DNA of 64,000 nt from the NCBI GenBank assembly GCA_014529385.2, contig CM043945.1, positions 151,255,741 through 151,319,740 on the forward strand, in the 5' to 3' direction. This document shows positions 11,741 through 23,295 of the stretch, one piece after another (the stretch's first letter is position 1; each line of letters opens with the position of its first letter). Source of the stretch: Adiantum capillus-veneris (lineage: Eukaryota > Streptophyta > Polypodiopsida > Polypodiales > Pteridaceae). Under the pieces are notes generated by a model that searched no databases, was not told the DNA's origin, and saw only the letters and a program-made list of their open reading frames with translations. A program made the translations under genes and the position numbers.

Positions 11741-11985
11741 GTTGTCAATTGCTTAATTTCTCTCTCTTTTGAAGTATTGTCATGCTATCTAACTAGGTGT
11801 TATGCTTTTTGTTGCTCTCTTCACCCAAGCACTCTTGTTAATCTCATTAGGAATCTATTCTAGTGAAATGCTCACTATGTCCATGCTATTTTCTGCTACA
11901 CACAAGTTACTAGGCCATTAATTGTTACAGAAAGCTTTATGCATCACGAGCTTAACATAAAATTTACAAAAAGCATTAACTATCC
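11741..11985. other. Spacer between two facing LTR-like segments
   Basis: I see no coding potential or clear repeat here. It may hold the unaligned 3' ends of the two flanking LTRs. Confidence 0.4.
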
Positions 11986-13222
11986 CAAGCCTCAATCCCA
12001 AGGCCTCAAACACCTTCAAAGGTGGAGAGAGCTAGCGGGGAATGAGGGTAGCGAAGAGGAAGAAGAAATATTCCATAGGAGAAAGAAATAGTTCCTGACT
12101 TATCATCACTCTTCTTGCTTATCATAGAATAATAGCATAGTAATGAAGATGAAGAAGATGACAAGCTTAAGCATTGAAGCATGGCTCTTGGTTGGATTTG
12201 CATTCTATATCCAAGAGTGTTGGTGTAGGCTCTCCACTTCTCCACAAGCTTGGAGAAGGAGATGGAGCTCTTGCATTTTGCACTCCACACAATGAGAGAA
12301 TGTATGTGTGTGTGTGGGAGAGTATACCCCCCCTCTCATGCTTGGTCCACCTCTCTCTCTCTCTCTCTCACGTATTATTTTAATATTTCATTTGGACATG
12401 TGTCCTCTTTTTCCTCTTTCAGAGAGAGAACTTAATTATTTATTTTTATGTATCTAAATTCTCATTGGACCCCTTTAAAACCTAACCAACAGCATTCAAG
12501 CACATCATGAGGGCCACATGTGGAGGATCATTTGAACATGTGTCTTTTATGCTTATCAAGTCATTTGGTTGAATTGAATACTTCAAGGACTTAGTCAATC
12601 AAGCAAGCATGTGTCTTTTATGCTTTTTAAATCATTTATTTTGAATTAAATACTTCAAACCTTAGTCAATTAATCATGCACGTTCATGCCTATTGAAAAT
12701 TTATCTTTGAATTTAACATTTCAAAAACCTTAGTCATTTAAGCATAAAAATCACCTCAAGATTTGGGCAAGGTTCCCACAACCACTTTAAGCGTCTTAGC
12801 ACCTTATGCTTGGGTACGATTCCCACCTCGAGGTTAGCCCTAGCTTGTGTAAGGTCTAAGGACTTTTTAACACTAACTTTTGGAGGTCTTTAATGAAGCT
12901 AACCCCAAGGTCTTTTAAGCTCCATTAGATTCACGTTGCTCTTTGATAGACTACCTCCGTTTGGACCCCTTTTGAGATGTAACCATCTGGTCCCTTGCTG
13001 AGGTAAACCTAGAAGCACTAATTGCACATTGCTCTTTGGTAGACCATCTCCTTTTGGACCCTATTGAGATGCAACCATTTCTCCTTTCGGTCCCCTGTTG
13101 AGATAGGTCTAGAAGCACATATTTATATACTAACTCTTGTTCCCCTTTAAACTTCCCATATTAAGCGATCAGTTTAATATGAGAAAATCATTTGGTAAAG
13201 TTAGATATTATATTTTATGACA
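11986..13222 (-). repeat. Second chromovirus-type LTR, inverted
   Basis: On the minus strand it starts beside TTAATATGGGAAG (near 13150-13170), which matches the polypurine-LTR junction of the plus copy. It continues with blocks related to 10391-11740 but clearly diverged, so this is a family member rather than a recent duplicate. Its expected internal region to the right is missing: tandem-repeat DNA starts within a few bases of 13222. Confidence 0.5.
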
Positions 13223-14803
13223 TTCTATGTCCTTGGCAACAGCCACAAGGATTACATGAGGCTAATCTTGCACCCTATCTCTACACTAGCATATGCACTT
13301 GAGGCTGAGCTTAACCTCAGGCCTAAAGGTGCTATTCTATACCCTTGGTAGCCACAATGATGTCCTGAGGCTAGCCTTGCATGCTAGTGCTCCACTAGCA
13401 TATGCAAGCGAGGATCGAACTTAAGTTGGTATTGATAGCCCAACAACAATGTCATGAGGCTAGCCTTACACCCTAGTGCTAGAATATCACATGCAATTGA
13501 GGCTCAAACTTAAGTCTGAGATAAAAAATATTTCTCTATCCCCTTGGTATCCACAAGGATGTCATGAAGGTAGACTTGCATGATAGTGCCATACTAGCAT
13601 ATGTAGGTGAGGTGCAAATTTAAGTTTGAGCCTCTTGCCCCTAGTAGCCACAAGGATGTCATGAGGCTAGCCTTACACCCTAGTGCTACAATAGCATATG
13701 CATTTGAGGCTCAAACTTAAGTTTGAGCCTAAAGGTGTTGTTCTAATCCCTTGGTATCCACAAGGATGACATGAAGGTAGACTTGCATGGTAGTGCTATA
13801 TTAGCATATGTAGGCGAGTCTCAAACTTGAGTTCAAGCCTCTTGACCTTAGTAGCCACAAGGATTTCATGAGGTAAGTTTTGCATCCTAATTCTACACTA
13901 GGATATACAGGTTGGGCTTGAACTTAAGCTCGAGCCTAAAGGTGCTATTCAATGCCCTTGGTAGCCACAAGGATGTCATGAGGCTAGCCTTGCATGCTAG
14001 TGCTACAATAGTATATGAAAGTGAGGATCAAGGCTCGAACTTAAGTTCCAAGAGGCTCGAACATAAGTTTGAGCCTCTTGGAATTGGTAGGCTTAATTTC
14101 GAGCCTCTTGGAATTGGTAGGCATAAGGATGTCGTAAGGAAATCCTTGCATCCTAGTTCTACACTAGCATATGCAGTTCAATATTGAACTTAATCTTGAG
14201 CCTAAAGTGCAATTCTATGCCCTTGGTAGCCACAAGGATGTCAAAGTCTAGCCTTCCACACTAGTGCTACACTAGCATATGCAAGTGAGGATCGAGGTGA
14301 ACTTAAGTTCAAGCCTTTTGGCATTGGTAGCCACAAGGATGTCATGTGTCTAGCCTTCCACCCTAATGTCGCAATACATATGCATTAAAAGATCAAACTT
14401 AAGTTTGAGCCTAAAAGTGTTGCTCTATTCCCTTGGTATCCACAAGGATGTAATGAAGCTAGACTTGCATGAGAGTTACATACTAGCATATGTAGGCCAG
14501 GATGTCATGAGGTTAGCCTTACATCCTAGTGTTGTAATAGTAGATTCAATTGAGGCTCAAACTTAAAGATGTTGTTCTATTCCCTTGGTATCCACAAGGA
14601 TTTCATGAAGCTAGACTTTCATGGTAGTGCTATGCTAGCATACATAGGCGAGGCTCAAACTTAAGTTTGAGACTCTTACACTTAGTAGCTACAAGGATGC
14701 CTTACAATACACCCTATGGATACAATAGCATTTGAAGTTGAGGCTCAACTTAAGTTCGAGCCTCAAAGTGTTGCTCTATCTCCTTGGTATCCACAAGGAT
14801 GTA
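13223..14803. repeat. Satellite-like tandem array, first part
   Basis: About fifteen diverged units of roughly 90-120 bp. Each has a CCACAAGGATGTCATGA-like start, then CTAGCCTTGCA or CTAGACTTGCA, CTAGCATATG, and a palindromic core CAAACTTAAGTTTGAG. Two variants (TATCC and TAGCC before ACAAGG) tend to alternate, suggesting a dimeric higher-order unit of about 200-220 bp. There is no coding potential; a short ORF at 13912-14187 only reads through repeats. The array is cut at 14803 by a retrotransposon and resumes at 35577 inside the same motif. Confidence 0.88.
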
Positions 14804-15739
14804 TGTTAGCGGCTTAGCTAACAAGAGCAAAACAAGAGCATCAAGCAGAACTCCACACATTTTTTCAAGCCTAATGATTGTAATCAAACCCATTTTATTA
14901 TTTAAAAATACCACAAGTCCAAAACCGTTGTAATGTTATTGAATACCAGTGAGTCTAAAGGGGCCAATGGCTTCCACATTTGTAATCCTATGCAGTCTCT
15001 TAACCTTATACTGAGCTCCAATTAGCTAGGGATCCATTTTTACACCTTGGCTAAGGTAAAAAGATAATTTTTGTAACTTTAAGACCTAAGTTTTGGATAA
15101 TAAAGAGTAAGCGTCGTTGCAGTAGCTCAACGACTGTCTATTGTTTCTTCACCTCTTGTCTCTCTTGCGTACGGCATTGCATTGCTATTCTGAGCATACA
15201 AATGCATGCGCAGGTGAAATCTCTCTCTTTTAATGTAAGTTTCTCGCGATAAAGTGTACCTTTAGTCATGCCCATATACGAGCTATTTTTTGTTCCCTAT
15301 GCACAATACACGCACTAAAACTCAATTTTGACCATATGGATAAAGCACGTCTAGAGGAAGCTATAGAGCCCTTCTGGGACCGAAACCAACAACCCTAAAA
15401 TAGGATGTAATTCCTATGTGCAATTTTATCCATGTGTGAGAAATGAAATTTGAGCACATGAGGGTGTAGAGGATACAAGTTTCATTACGTTCAGAGACCT
15501 GTAGCTACACAAATTTGTCTGGATAAGGTTGCGATAGAGAAAGTAGCTTTTGGTGTCTGACACACACTTGAGACTTAGATAAGTAGAAGCAACATAGACT
15601 TTGGTTTTTTGAGAGATTGGATATCTCTTGTAGCCTCCATGCACTAGTTGGGGCAACTACGTCCCACAGATTAGTATTTTATGTCTATAGTTCTTGCTTT
15701 GCTAGCATTGATATAGTGAGGCTTGGAAATCGGCCGACA
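14804..15739 (+). repeat. 5' LTR of the 20.8-kb element
   Basis: 936 bp from TGTTAGC to CGACA. It matches 34626-35576 along its length with many substitutions and small indels. It ends three bases before the primer-binding site. Confidence 0.92.
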
Positions 15740-15742
15740 TTT

Positions 15743-15760
15743 TGGTGTCATTGTCGGGGA
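15743..15760 (+). other. Primer-binding site, tRNA-Asp-like
   Basis: TGGTGTCATTGTCGGGGA three bases after the LTR end. It resembles the tRNA-Asp-type site (TGGCGCCGTTGCCGGGGA) used by many plant gypsy elements, with three mismatches. Confidence 0.7.
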
Positions 15761-17116
15761 CAAGGCAACCTAGACTAGAGACAAATCCAAAACATTCACT
15801 TGAACTTCTAGTACTTTCTCCTGTTTTGGCTAAAGTAATTTTCTATCCTTATCACGGCTGAGGGGTTCTTGAGAGTAGAGATACTTGGTAAGGACCTCGA
15901 GATCTTTAGATAGTAGGACGACTAGGTATAGGATCCTTGAGACTGGCTAGTGGTTGGTAAGGGTGTTACCTAGATAGAAAGTAGGGATTTTAGATTCAAA
16001 GTTACATTTTCCACTTTCTGCACTCTTTTTTATGTTCAATAGGAGTAGGGCAAGTAGAAAACCATCATGAGTGCATTTTGGTCAAAGGTGTAAACAAAAA
16101 AATTGACAAGTCTATCTTTAGCGTGCCGAAGATAGACATGGGGTTTCTCAGACTAAGATTGGAAAACTAGACTTACAAGGTGGTAGGAAAACTTACTCCC
16201 ATTGAGTTTGGAACCATTTGGATCAGTAAAACACTTAGCCAAGCCCAAAAATTGGAAAAAAACGCAGATCTCAGAGAAAATCAACTAGGAAAAGTCAAAA
16301 CAAGCTAAAACGTGAAACCAAGGTGTGCATAAATCCTAAAACTAGTGAGAAAATCATTATGTGAAGAAAACAATAAAAAATATTAAAATCTAAAAGAAAA
16401 TTATCTTCAATGTGCTGAAGATAAAAATCTCACTAGAAGGGATATTTTGCTCATTTTTCAATCTCCGGGGTCTATTAGGGTTATAATACAGCTCCTAAGC
16501 AAGTTTCATTAAAATTGGAGCTGTGGAAAAATCAACACACCAAGGGAATTCGGAAACCTAGCCTTCAGGCTCAAAAAGAGCTAAAAACATTGGTAAGTGA
16601 TCAAAACTTTGTGAAATTCATGGTACAAGCTTGAAATCACTTAAAGAACCCAACCCAAGCCATAAATTGCAAGAAAAGGTGAAAACAAAGAAGATTTATC
16701 TTTGGTGCATTAAAGATAAATCTCACATCACGAAGGTAATTTTTCATATTTGACATTAGGGTTGTCTTTGGCAAGCCATAAGGACTCCATTTATGAGTTG
16801 AAAGTTGAAATTGGGCCTACCTATGAGTGCAACTATCTTTGGCGTGCCTAAGATAGTCTGAGAAAAATTCACATCCTTTTTTGCACAAATAGTCTATTGA
16901 GGGATAGAGAAAGGAAATTTTGTATCTTTTTGACTCCTTACTGACCAAATTGATGTTAAATTGTGGAATCACATACGGTTGTAAGTGATGGTGTGTAAGG
17001 ACTCGCGACTTGGTCATGAATCAAGAGCAAAAGCAAAAGCAAAAGCATTGCGGTTGAAATTAAGGCCACATTTCTAGGTGTAAAGTATCAATTCAATTGA
17101 TTCAATAAGTCCATAT
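15761..17116 (+). other. 5' leader of the 20.8-kb element with hairpin motifs
   Basis: 1.36 kb without a convincing gene. It holds four inverted repeats of a shared type with core ATCTT..GG.G.GCC.AAGAT: 16111-16136, 16401-16424, 16692-16723 and 16832-16857. Related palindromes recur in the 3' non-coding region of the same element (29831-31330). Position suggests roles in RNA packaging, dimerisation or regulation, but that is inference. Confidence 0.65.
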
Positions 17117-17794
17117 ATGAACCTAAGATCTGGTAGAGTTTTGGGAAACTCAAGTGGCATAGGAGAGAATAGGAGTAGAGCGTCCACAAAAGAGAGTGTA
17201 AATCAAGGGGGACCTTTGGAAACTATTGTGAAAGAAGTGCCGGACACTTACTTAGACTCAAGCTCAAATATGGCTTCCTTTTCGACTCAATTAGGAACAA
17301 AGACCTCACTCAAATTTAAGCATATCTTGACTTTGTTCAAGAACAACAAATACGAAGCCCAGATTTACGTCGGCCCAAATCAGGAGTTTGTAGTGTGCAT
17401 AGATGACCATACCATCGATTTTGAAGAGGAGGTGAGAGAAAGAAAACAAGACAACCTCTACATGGACCGAAATAGAGTACAATATTGCAAGATACATGAT
17501 CTTGATTCAGTGCATAAATGGGCATTAGAGGTTGATACTCTAATACCAAATAAGACTGTAAAGGAAGGACCTCTAGTGTTGGAATTAGGAAGGTATGAGT
17601 TAATAGATGCTAAACCATTAAAACACATCCCCACTGATAACCCAAGACTTGGAGTTTATTGCTGGGAAGAAAATAGTATTAAGGATTTGGTATGGACTAC
17701 CCATGCCAAACTAGGACAATTGACTCCCTTAAAAATTGTACATCTTCAAGATCAGGGAAAAAGGGGTAGCAGAACATCCCGTTCATCTCTTTAG
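17117..17794 (+). CDS. Upstream ORF of the gypsy element, function unknown
   Basis: 225 residues starting MNLRSGRVLG, with a basic, serine-rich start and a later mixed region containing YVGPNQEFVVCIDD and WALEVDTLIP. I recognise no domain. It lies between the leader and gag, on the same strand. It could be an extra ORF or the N-terminal part of a gag polyprotein cut off by mutation. No signal peptide or membrane segment is seen. This start was chosen because it is the first ATG in a long open frame. Confidence 0.5.
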   Translation: MNLRSGRVLGNSSGIGENRSRASTKESVNQGGPLETIVKEVPDTYLDSSSNMASFSTQLGTKTSLKFKHILTLFKNNKYEAQIYVGPNQEFVVCIDDHTIDFEEEVRERKQDNLYMDRNRVQYCKIHDLDSVHKWALEVDTLIPNKTVKEGPLVLELGRYELIDAKPLKHIPTDNPRLGVYCWEENSIKDLVWTTHAKLGQLTPLKIVHLQDQGKRGSRTSRSSL

Positions 17795-17989
17795 AGATTG
17801 TTACAACAATAACTTTGTTATGGTGACCCCCAAAAAAAATTGAACAAACCAAGTACCAGGGAAACTCAATCCGCCAAGTAATTATGGAAACCGCACAATA
17901 AATTGATCGGGATGTGGATCCAAATGCTAGATCTTATGACAGCATGGCCAACCAATGAGGAAGCACATCAAGGGGTAGTCACCTCAATG

Positions 17990-19640
17990 GTACCAACATA
18001 GAAAGAAAGCCTAAAATCACATATATCAGGGGAGGAGTGAGTGACACAAGGACGATAAGAAGTCCACATGACTCACATTTACCAAACACCTGGTTTGAGG
18101 GATTAATGGGAGAGACACCGGTTAGAAGGAAAAGAGCTGGTGCAGAAAACAATTGTAGAGTCAGACCAACAGATTTCCAAAAGTGGGTCAAAAAATACAA
18201 CGGATCGGGGGATCCATATGACCATTTGGCTAGTTTCAAACAAGTTTTGAGAGCTGAGCGCATAACCAACTTCCATATGCCGTTTGAGGGGTTCGGAATG
18301 ACCTTGGAAGGCAAAGATTGGACTTGATTTCAAACTATACCTACCAACCTTGGCAATGAGATTTGTTGCTACTTGTTCCAAAATGGGGATAAAGCATAGT
18401 ACAGTGGCACAAATCTATAATTTCACACCGAAACAGGGAGAGACTGTAAGGGATAGTGTGAGTCAAATGAGGAAATTTATAGACAGATATTCGGAGTTGG
18501 AAATTCCAATGGAGGAAAGACTCGTCTCCTTATTTTTGGAAGGACTTTTAAACAAGGAATTACATGGAACTTGTAAAACAAAAAAACATATGACTTTGGA
18601 AGCATGTAGTCTAGACGCGATCGACTTGAGTGATAATTGCAAGATTTATAATGAGGAAAGAGAAGCTAAAGACATACAAAGCAAATGAACAACAACCACT
18701 ATGCCAGCACAAGTCGGACCAGTTGTTGCGGCTTTTTCCAGTTCTATAGCTGAAGTGCATGAACGATATGACGATTAACATGCAAAGGATGCCATTGAGA
18801 GGCCCAACGCCGGGACTAAATCAAGGACAACCACAAAGATAATTAAAATGGTGCTCCATCGAAGAAAAATAGACAAATCATGAGACAAGTGAGTGATACT
18901 ATAAGCCTAAATACGATGGGAATGTTTAGTATGTGCCAATGAGGCCACAAGGGCAACACATGTATCGCTACCCGCCAAATGTGGCACCCATGTAGAGATT
19001 GCCAATGAATAAAGAGAGACCATAGCCAGTATTAGTCCAATAGCCACCACTCCCTGGGAATAATGTTGTACTAGTCAAGTATATGTTACTCGAGCTCTAA
19101 TACCTCTTACTCCATACCCTAAAACAAGCCCATAACAATGGGAATAGAAGAAGAGTGGTATAGCCAACCTGCTCCAGTCCCTATAGAGCCGATGTTTCAA
19201 GCACCTATTGAAATAGCACCTGTTAACTTTATTGCAAATCAGGGGGCGAGACCATCAATGGTCAAGACAATGCCCAAACCAAAAACTTGAAATTGTCATA
19301 ATCGTGGAGCGGATGATCATTGGAAGAATAATTGTCCCAAACCGGATAAGAATGCACAACCTATAGAGGATTATTGTGGGGCATGTGGAAAAAAGGGAGG
19401 ACACTAGATTTTCCAAGGAACCCAACCAAAAAAGGAAGAACTACTATAAACATAATTCAAATTATGCAAAGTAGTTCATCAGAAGGGGAAACAACAATTC
19501 CTGTTCAAGTGATGACTAGAGCCCAAGACAAGGAGAAGCAAGCAAAAAATGCAAGTGGATCTGATGAATCCAGTGAATCCTCCAAAAATTCCACGAAAGA
19601 AAGACGTAAGAGGTACGAACTTAAGAGACAAAAACAATAA
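17990..19640 (+). pseudogene. gag of the 20.8-kb element, frameshifted
   Basis: A capsid-like retrotransposon-gag domain is split between two frames. The first half (18037-18327) has YNGSGDPYDHLASFKQ and ends at a stop, and the second (18350-18688) has GETVRDSVSQMRKF and RLVSLFLEGLL. Downstream, near 19290-19330, lies a zinc-knuckle relic CHNRGADDHWKNNC whose second Cys codon is now Arg, then a second partial knuckle YCGACGKKGGH. After it come a serine-rich and then a charged lysine-rich stretch (to about 19640). The order capsid-knuckle-protease matches gypsy Gag. Confidence 0.75.
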
Positions 19641-20370
19641 AAAGAGATTGAAGAGAAGATACGAAAGGAAACAAAAGAAAGAATTCAGACTCCTTCGACA
19701 GAATTCAAGAAAGCAAAATCAAAATTGGTTGGATCAATACTGGTCGACTGAATCTACAAACCAATTAATGCAGCTCTGGAGGCTTTCTAAGCTAGGTTGA
19801 AGGCAGGTCAAACCCTAGAAAATTAATGGAAAAATTATCCAACACTTGATATGGAAGCAACTAAACTAGAAGCTTACAAAAATCTTGTGAAAATCACACA
19901 AACCATGATGGAAAAAGAGAATCCACAATAGGAGGTTGCAAAAAAACTAGCTGAAAATGAAACCAAAACCATGAAGTAAAGAACTCAAGAAAAGGACGAG
20001 TTTGGAAACATGGCAAACGATAACGCACCATCACCTAAATTGGAAGTTCTTGATAGTGAGGAAGGATGGGACAAGGTGCCGATAGTTGAGGGAGATTGGC
20101 CAAACTACCTGTGGAAAAGGGTTAGAGAAAAAAATGATAACCTTAAAATTAGCTCCAATTGAGGCGTTTCAATTTGATAAATTCTCTAGGGAACTGGATA
20201 AACAATCATTATATAGCTCTAGATTGGGGATCCGAGCAGTCATGGTCTGCAAAACAACCAAACTAGAAATGCCAAGACAAACCTTGGATGTGGCTAATCT
20301 ATGATCCATTATGTCAGCACCAGTTCAGTGCACAATCTCTTTGGGAGAACTGCTGAGGTTAAAACCGTAG
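19641..20370 (+). other. Eroded Gag-protease linker
   Basis: Lysine- and glutamate-rich fragments in several frames, rich in stops. No domain is recognisable. It probably encoded the hydrophilic linker before the protease. Confidence 0.4.
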
Positions 20371-20940
20371 GTGTGGCAAGATATACAAACCACCATGAAA
20401 AAAATGGGGCTAAAAGAAGCATCTCAAATGGACTTGGAAAAAGTGCAAAACAAAGACATACATACTAAAATTGTCAAGACATTACCTATAAATAAGGTAG
20501 GAGACTATTGCAAAGGGAATGAGGGAAACACTATCCTTTTGCAACTGAATAATGATATAACTACCATGGCTATTTTAGACAGTGGCATAGGTATTTCCAT
20601 AGCAACCAAAGCTATTTGAAAATCTTGGGGAAATTTGGAAATCAGACAACAAGAATGAAATTGCAATTAGAAAATGGACACATAGATAAACCAATGGTAT
20701 TACTTGAGAATTTGATAGTCAATTCCTGCAGAATTGACTACCAACACACTTTTACCATTGTAGATTTTGGAAAGAAAATCAACTTTGAAATCATCTTGGG
20801 AAGACCATTCATGACATAGACACAACTAATTCAATACTAGGGCAAGGATTATCTCTACCAGAAACAAGTAGGGATAATCACCCGAGTAAACGTGAATGAT
20901 CATTCTTCCAGGGATGTCTTGAGGACACCAATACAAGAAT
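20371..20940 (+). pseudogene. Aspartic protease of the 20.8-kb element
   Basis: The frame from 20371 carries AILDSGIGISIAT, a protease active-site motif with D-S-G, and stops at 20617-20619. The next frame (20616-20819) continues the same fold with KLQLENGHIDKPMVL and the C-terminal motif IILGRPFMT. A frameshift and stop therefore split one protease domain. It would have cleaved Gag-Pol. It is certainly inactive as it stands. Confidence 0.75.
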
Positions 20941-21935
20941 TAGACTTTGAGACCTAACTACCTTCAAGGATACATAAAGAAACCCCAATTTGGATGTGTG
21001 GAGCTTTTCAATCAAGGAGTTTGCAAAGGTAAGACTACGATCTAGACAGGGAGGTGAATAATGTGGAATATATACCAAAACCATTCCCTGAACATTTGCT
21101 CAAACCCTTTGAATGGACTCAGATCTTGGCCACAATGTATGTATGTGTTAATGAATCAACACCTACACAATTCTATGATGCAGAAGGCTATGACATAGTC
21201 CCTATCCAAATGGTACTCATTGAGATGATTGAGGAGCAACAAGTCTTTTTGGATCACTACGATGATGCCATAGACGAGCTGGAAGAGGAGACAATTACAA
21301 CTGAAAAATCGGACTCAAAAAAAGAGCATGTAAGGGCCAAACTTTTACTCCGAGGAGGGGAAGAATAATTTCTTGAGTTTCCAAAGCAACATCGGAGATG
21401 TCAACAGAGATACCGCAGAAAGCGATAAAAATTTTTGAGGAAGAAAACAAGAAAATAGCCGTTGGATACCAAAACTCAATTCTTAATGAAAGTAAATGTT
21501 GCGGATTGCATAAAATACAAGGTAATGGGAAGGTATCCCAACTCGGCACTTAAAGAGCAACAAACCCAAAAAAAACCAAAAACTTACAAGCCTAAAATAA
21601 CCAAGGGGAAAGAGCCTCCAATGACAAAAACATAGCGTAAGGCTAAATACAAAGAGTTGAAAAGGACCTTGAAAGAAATCTAGACAATGGAAATGAAATC
21701 AAATAGTGATAAACATGGAGAAATCAATGTTCCATCTCACTATAAAAAATACACTTTGCAAGATCGCAAGATTGTTGTCAAGCAACCATTACGACAGTCA
21801 ACAAAATCGAGGAAATCCTATGAAGGTTTGGAAAATGCAAAATGAATCGACCTAGTAGAGCCTGGAGAAGAGCCGAGACGTGCATACATAGCTATGGATC
21901 TGTTGTAAGAAGAAGAAGGGATTCTCATAAATGCG
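20941..21935 (+). other. Protease-reverse transcriptase linker, eroded
   Basis: Fragments of open frame only, the longest at 21054-21368 with an acidic end (DELEEETITTEK). Plant gypsy polyproteins usually have a long, poorly conserved spacer here, and position supports that reading. Confidence 0.4.
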
Positions 21936-22007
21936 TTGAAGGAATATAGAGATGTTTTTGCATGGTCATATAGATATCTCAAAACGAGTGGATCCTATAG
22001 TATGCCA
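21936..22007 (+). pseudogene. Reverse transcriptase 5' piece, cut by the copia insertion
   Basis: LKEYRDVFAWSY is the typical start of a gypsy reverse-transcriptase region. The frame runs into the copia LTR at 22008, and the rest resumes at 27691 after the duplicated TGCCA. Confidence 0.75.
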
Positions 22008-22199
22008 TGTTGGGGTATAAAGCCCAATGTGGTCGCCCAGGTAAGTGGGCGGGCCGCCAGGTATGTACACATATTCTTTTGTAAAAACCTAATAAGAACT
22101 CACTATGCTCTACACATTATAGTAGAGCGAGTTCACCATATTTTCGTGCTCTTCTTCTCGCACTCTCTCTCGCGTCGCACTTCCGCTCGTACTCCTTCA
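22008..22199 (+). repeat. 5' LTR of nested copia
   Basis: 192 bp from TGTTGGGG to CTCCTTCA, unusually short for an LTR. The 3' end matches 27690. Followed by AC and the primer-binding site. Confidence 0.93.
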
Positions 22200-22201
22200 A
22201 C

Positions 22202-22213
22202 TAGTATCAGAGC
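22202..22213 (+). other. Primer-binding site, initiator tRNA-Met type
   Basis: TAGTATCAGAGC, one base from the common plant copia site TGGTATCAGAGC, two bases after the LTR. Confidence 0.85.
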
Positions 22214-23295
22214 TCAGATCGAGGCTCGGGGCAGCACTGCAGGAGGCTAAAGTCACCAGCTCATATTGGAGTGAAATTCGATAGGCGAAGACACGGCCCC
22301 AAATCTCGTGGGAGTGCCCGAAGAGCTGGGTGTGCTCAGAATTTCATTCTGAGGTCATCTCGGTCACCGTTCGGCTTCGACAAAGGTCTGCGCAAGCCAT
22401 TTTCGACTACGTGGTCTCGATGGGTGCAAATCCGACTCTGCAAATTTGGGGTTTTTGGCCTACGACTGCAGGTGCTGAGGATATCGACACTCCCAGAGTG
22501 TTGATTTGTGGCTGTCTACACATCGAAGGATGGCTCACAGTTCTTGGAGGCGTGTCACATACGACACGGGCGCATCTACACAGACTGTAGGCGACATCCA
22601 CTAGTTCATCAGGTAGCTTGTGTTTGCTACTTGATATTCCAGATTTCATCCTGACATTGCAGGTACTTCCACATGGGATGTATTGTCAGAGATGATGTAT
22701 GTCTGTTGAGGGTTTGCTGGCTGTGAGTCACGCAGCAAACAACCGCCGCAGCGGTTACAGCATATCGTGGGAAATTTGTGGATGTATGACTTTGTGGGAA
22801 GTCTATGTACTGTCAGCTTTATTGCAGCCTTTGTTGAGGGTCGAGTGAGGTTTTATTGAACTGGGGGATTCTCGAATGTTGAGATCCTTTCGGTGATACA
22901 GGTCTTGGAGCGATCCCTCGAGCACCCTTAGATAGGCAGCTAGGATGTATTGACTGTTAGTTAGACAGTTGGGATTGCATCTTTGCTTTACTGCTGTTGA
23001 GGCATTGTCGCATTCTATGCTTACAGGACAGTGACAGGACAGTTAGAGACAGTACAGGTGCACGACAGGTTTACCCGCAGCTTACAGTGTCAGAGAGACA
23101 GTGTTTTTTGAGCTATTTTTTAGTCTGTTTTTGAGTACACCAGAGCCATTTTACAAAGGAGACTCTGGCGAAATTTATGCAGAATCTGAAGCTTTCTTGG
23201 TTCATTTGACAAGTTGATATTGGTTCAGAGGTCAGTTTACAGGGGAAACTCTGCCGAATTTTTCCCAGGAAAGTAAACCACTGTGAAGCGTAGCT
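22214..23295 (+). other. Leader of nested copia
   Basis: About 1.1 kb between the primer site and the Gag ATG. It has only short overlapping ORFs (for example 22271-22504 and 22330-22590) with no recognisable domain. Long leaders are common in copia elements. Confidence 0.6.

Noticed and set aside
13223-14803. A CRISPR array
   Set aside because: The context is plant nuclear DNA, the units are diverged and contiguous without constant repeats and unique spacers, and no cas-like genes are present.
22271-22649. Overlapping ORFs in the nested copia leader
   Set aside because: They overlap in three frames, have no domain and lie in a typical untranslated leader.
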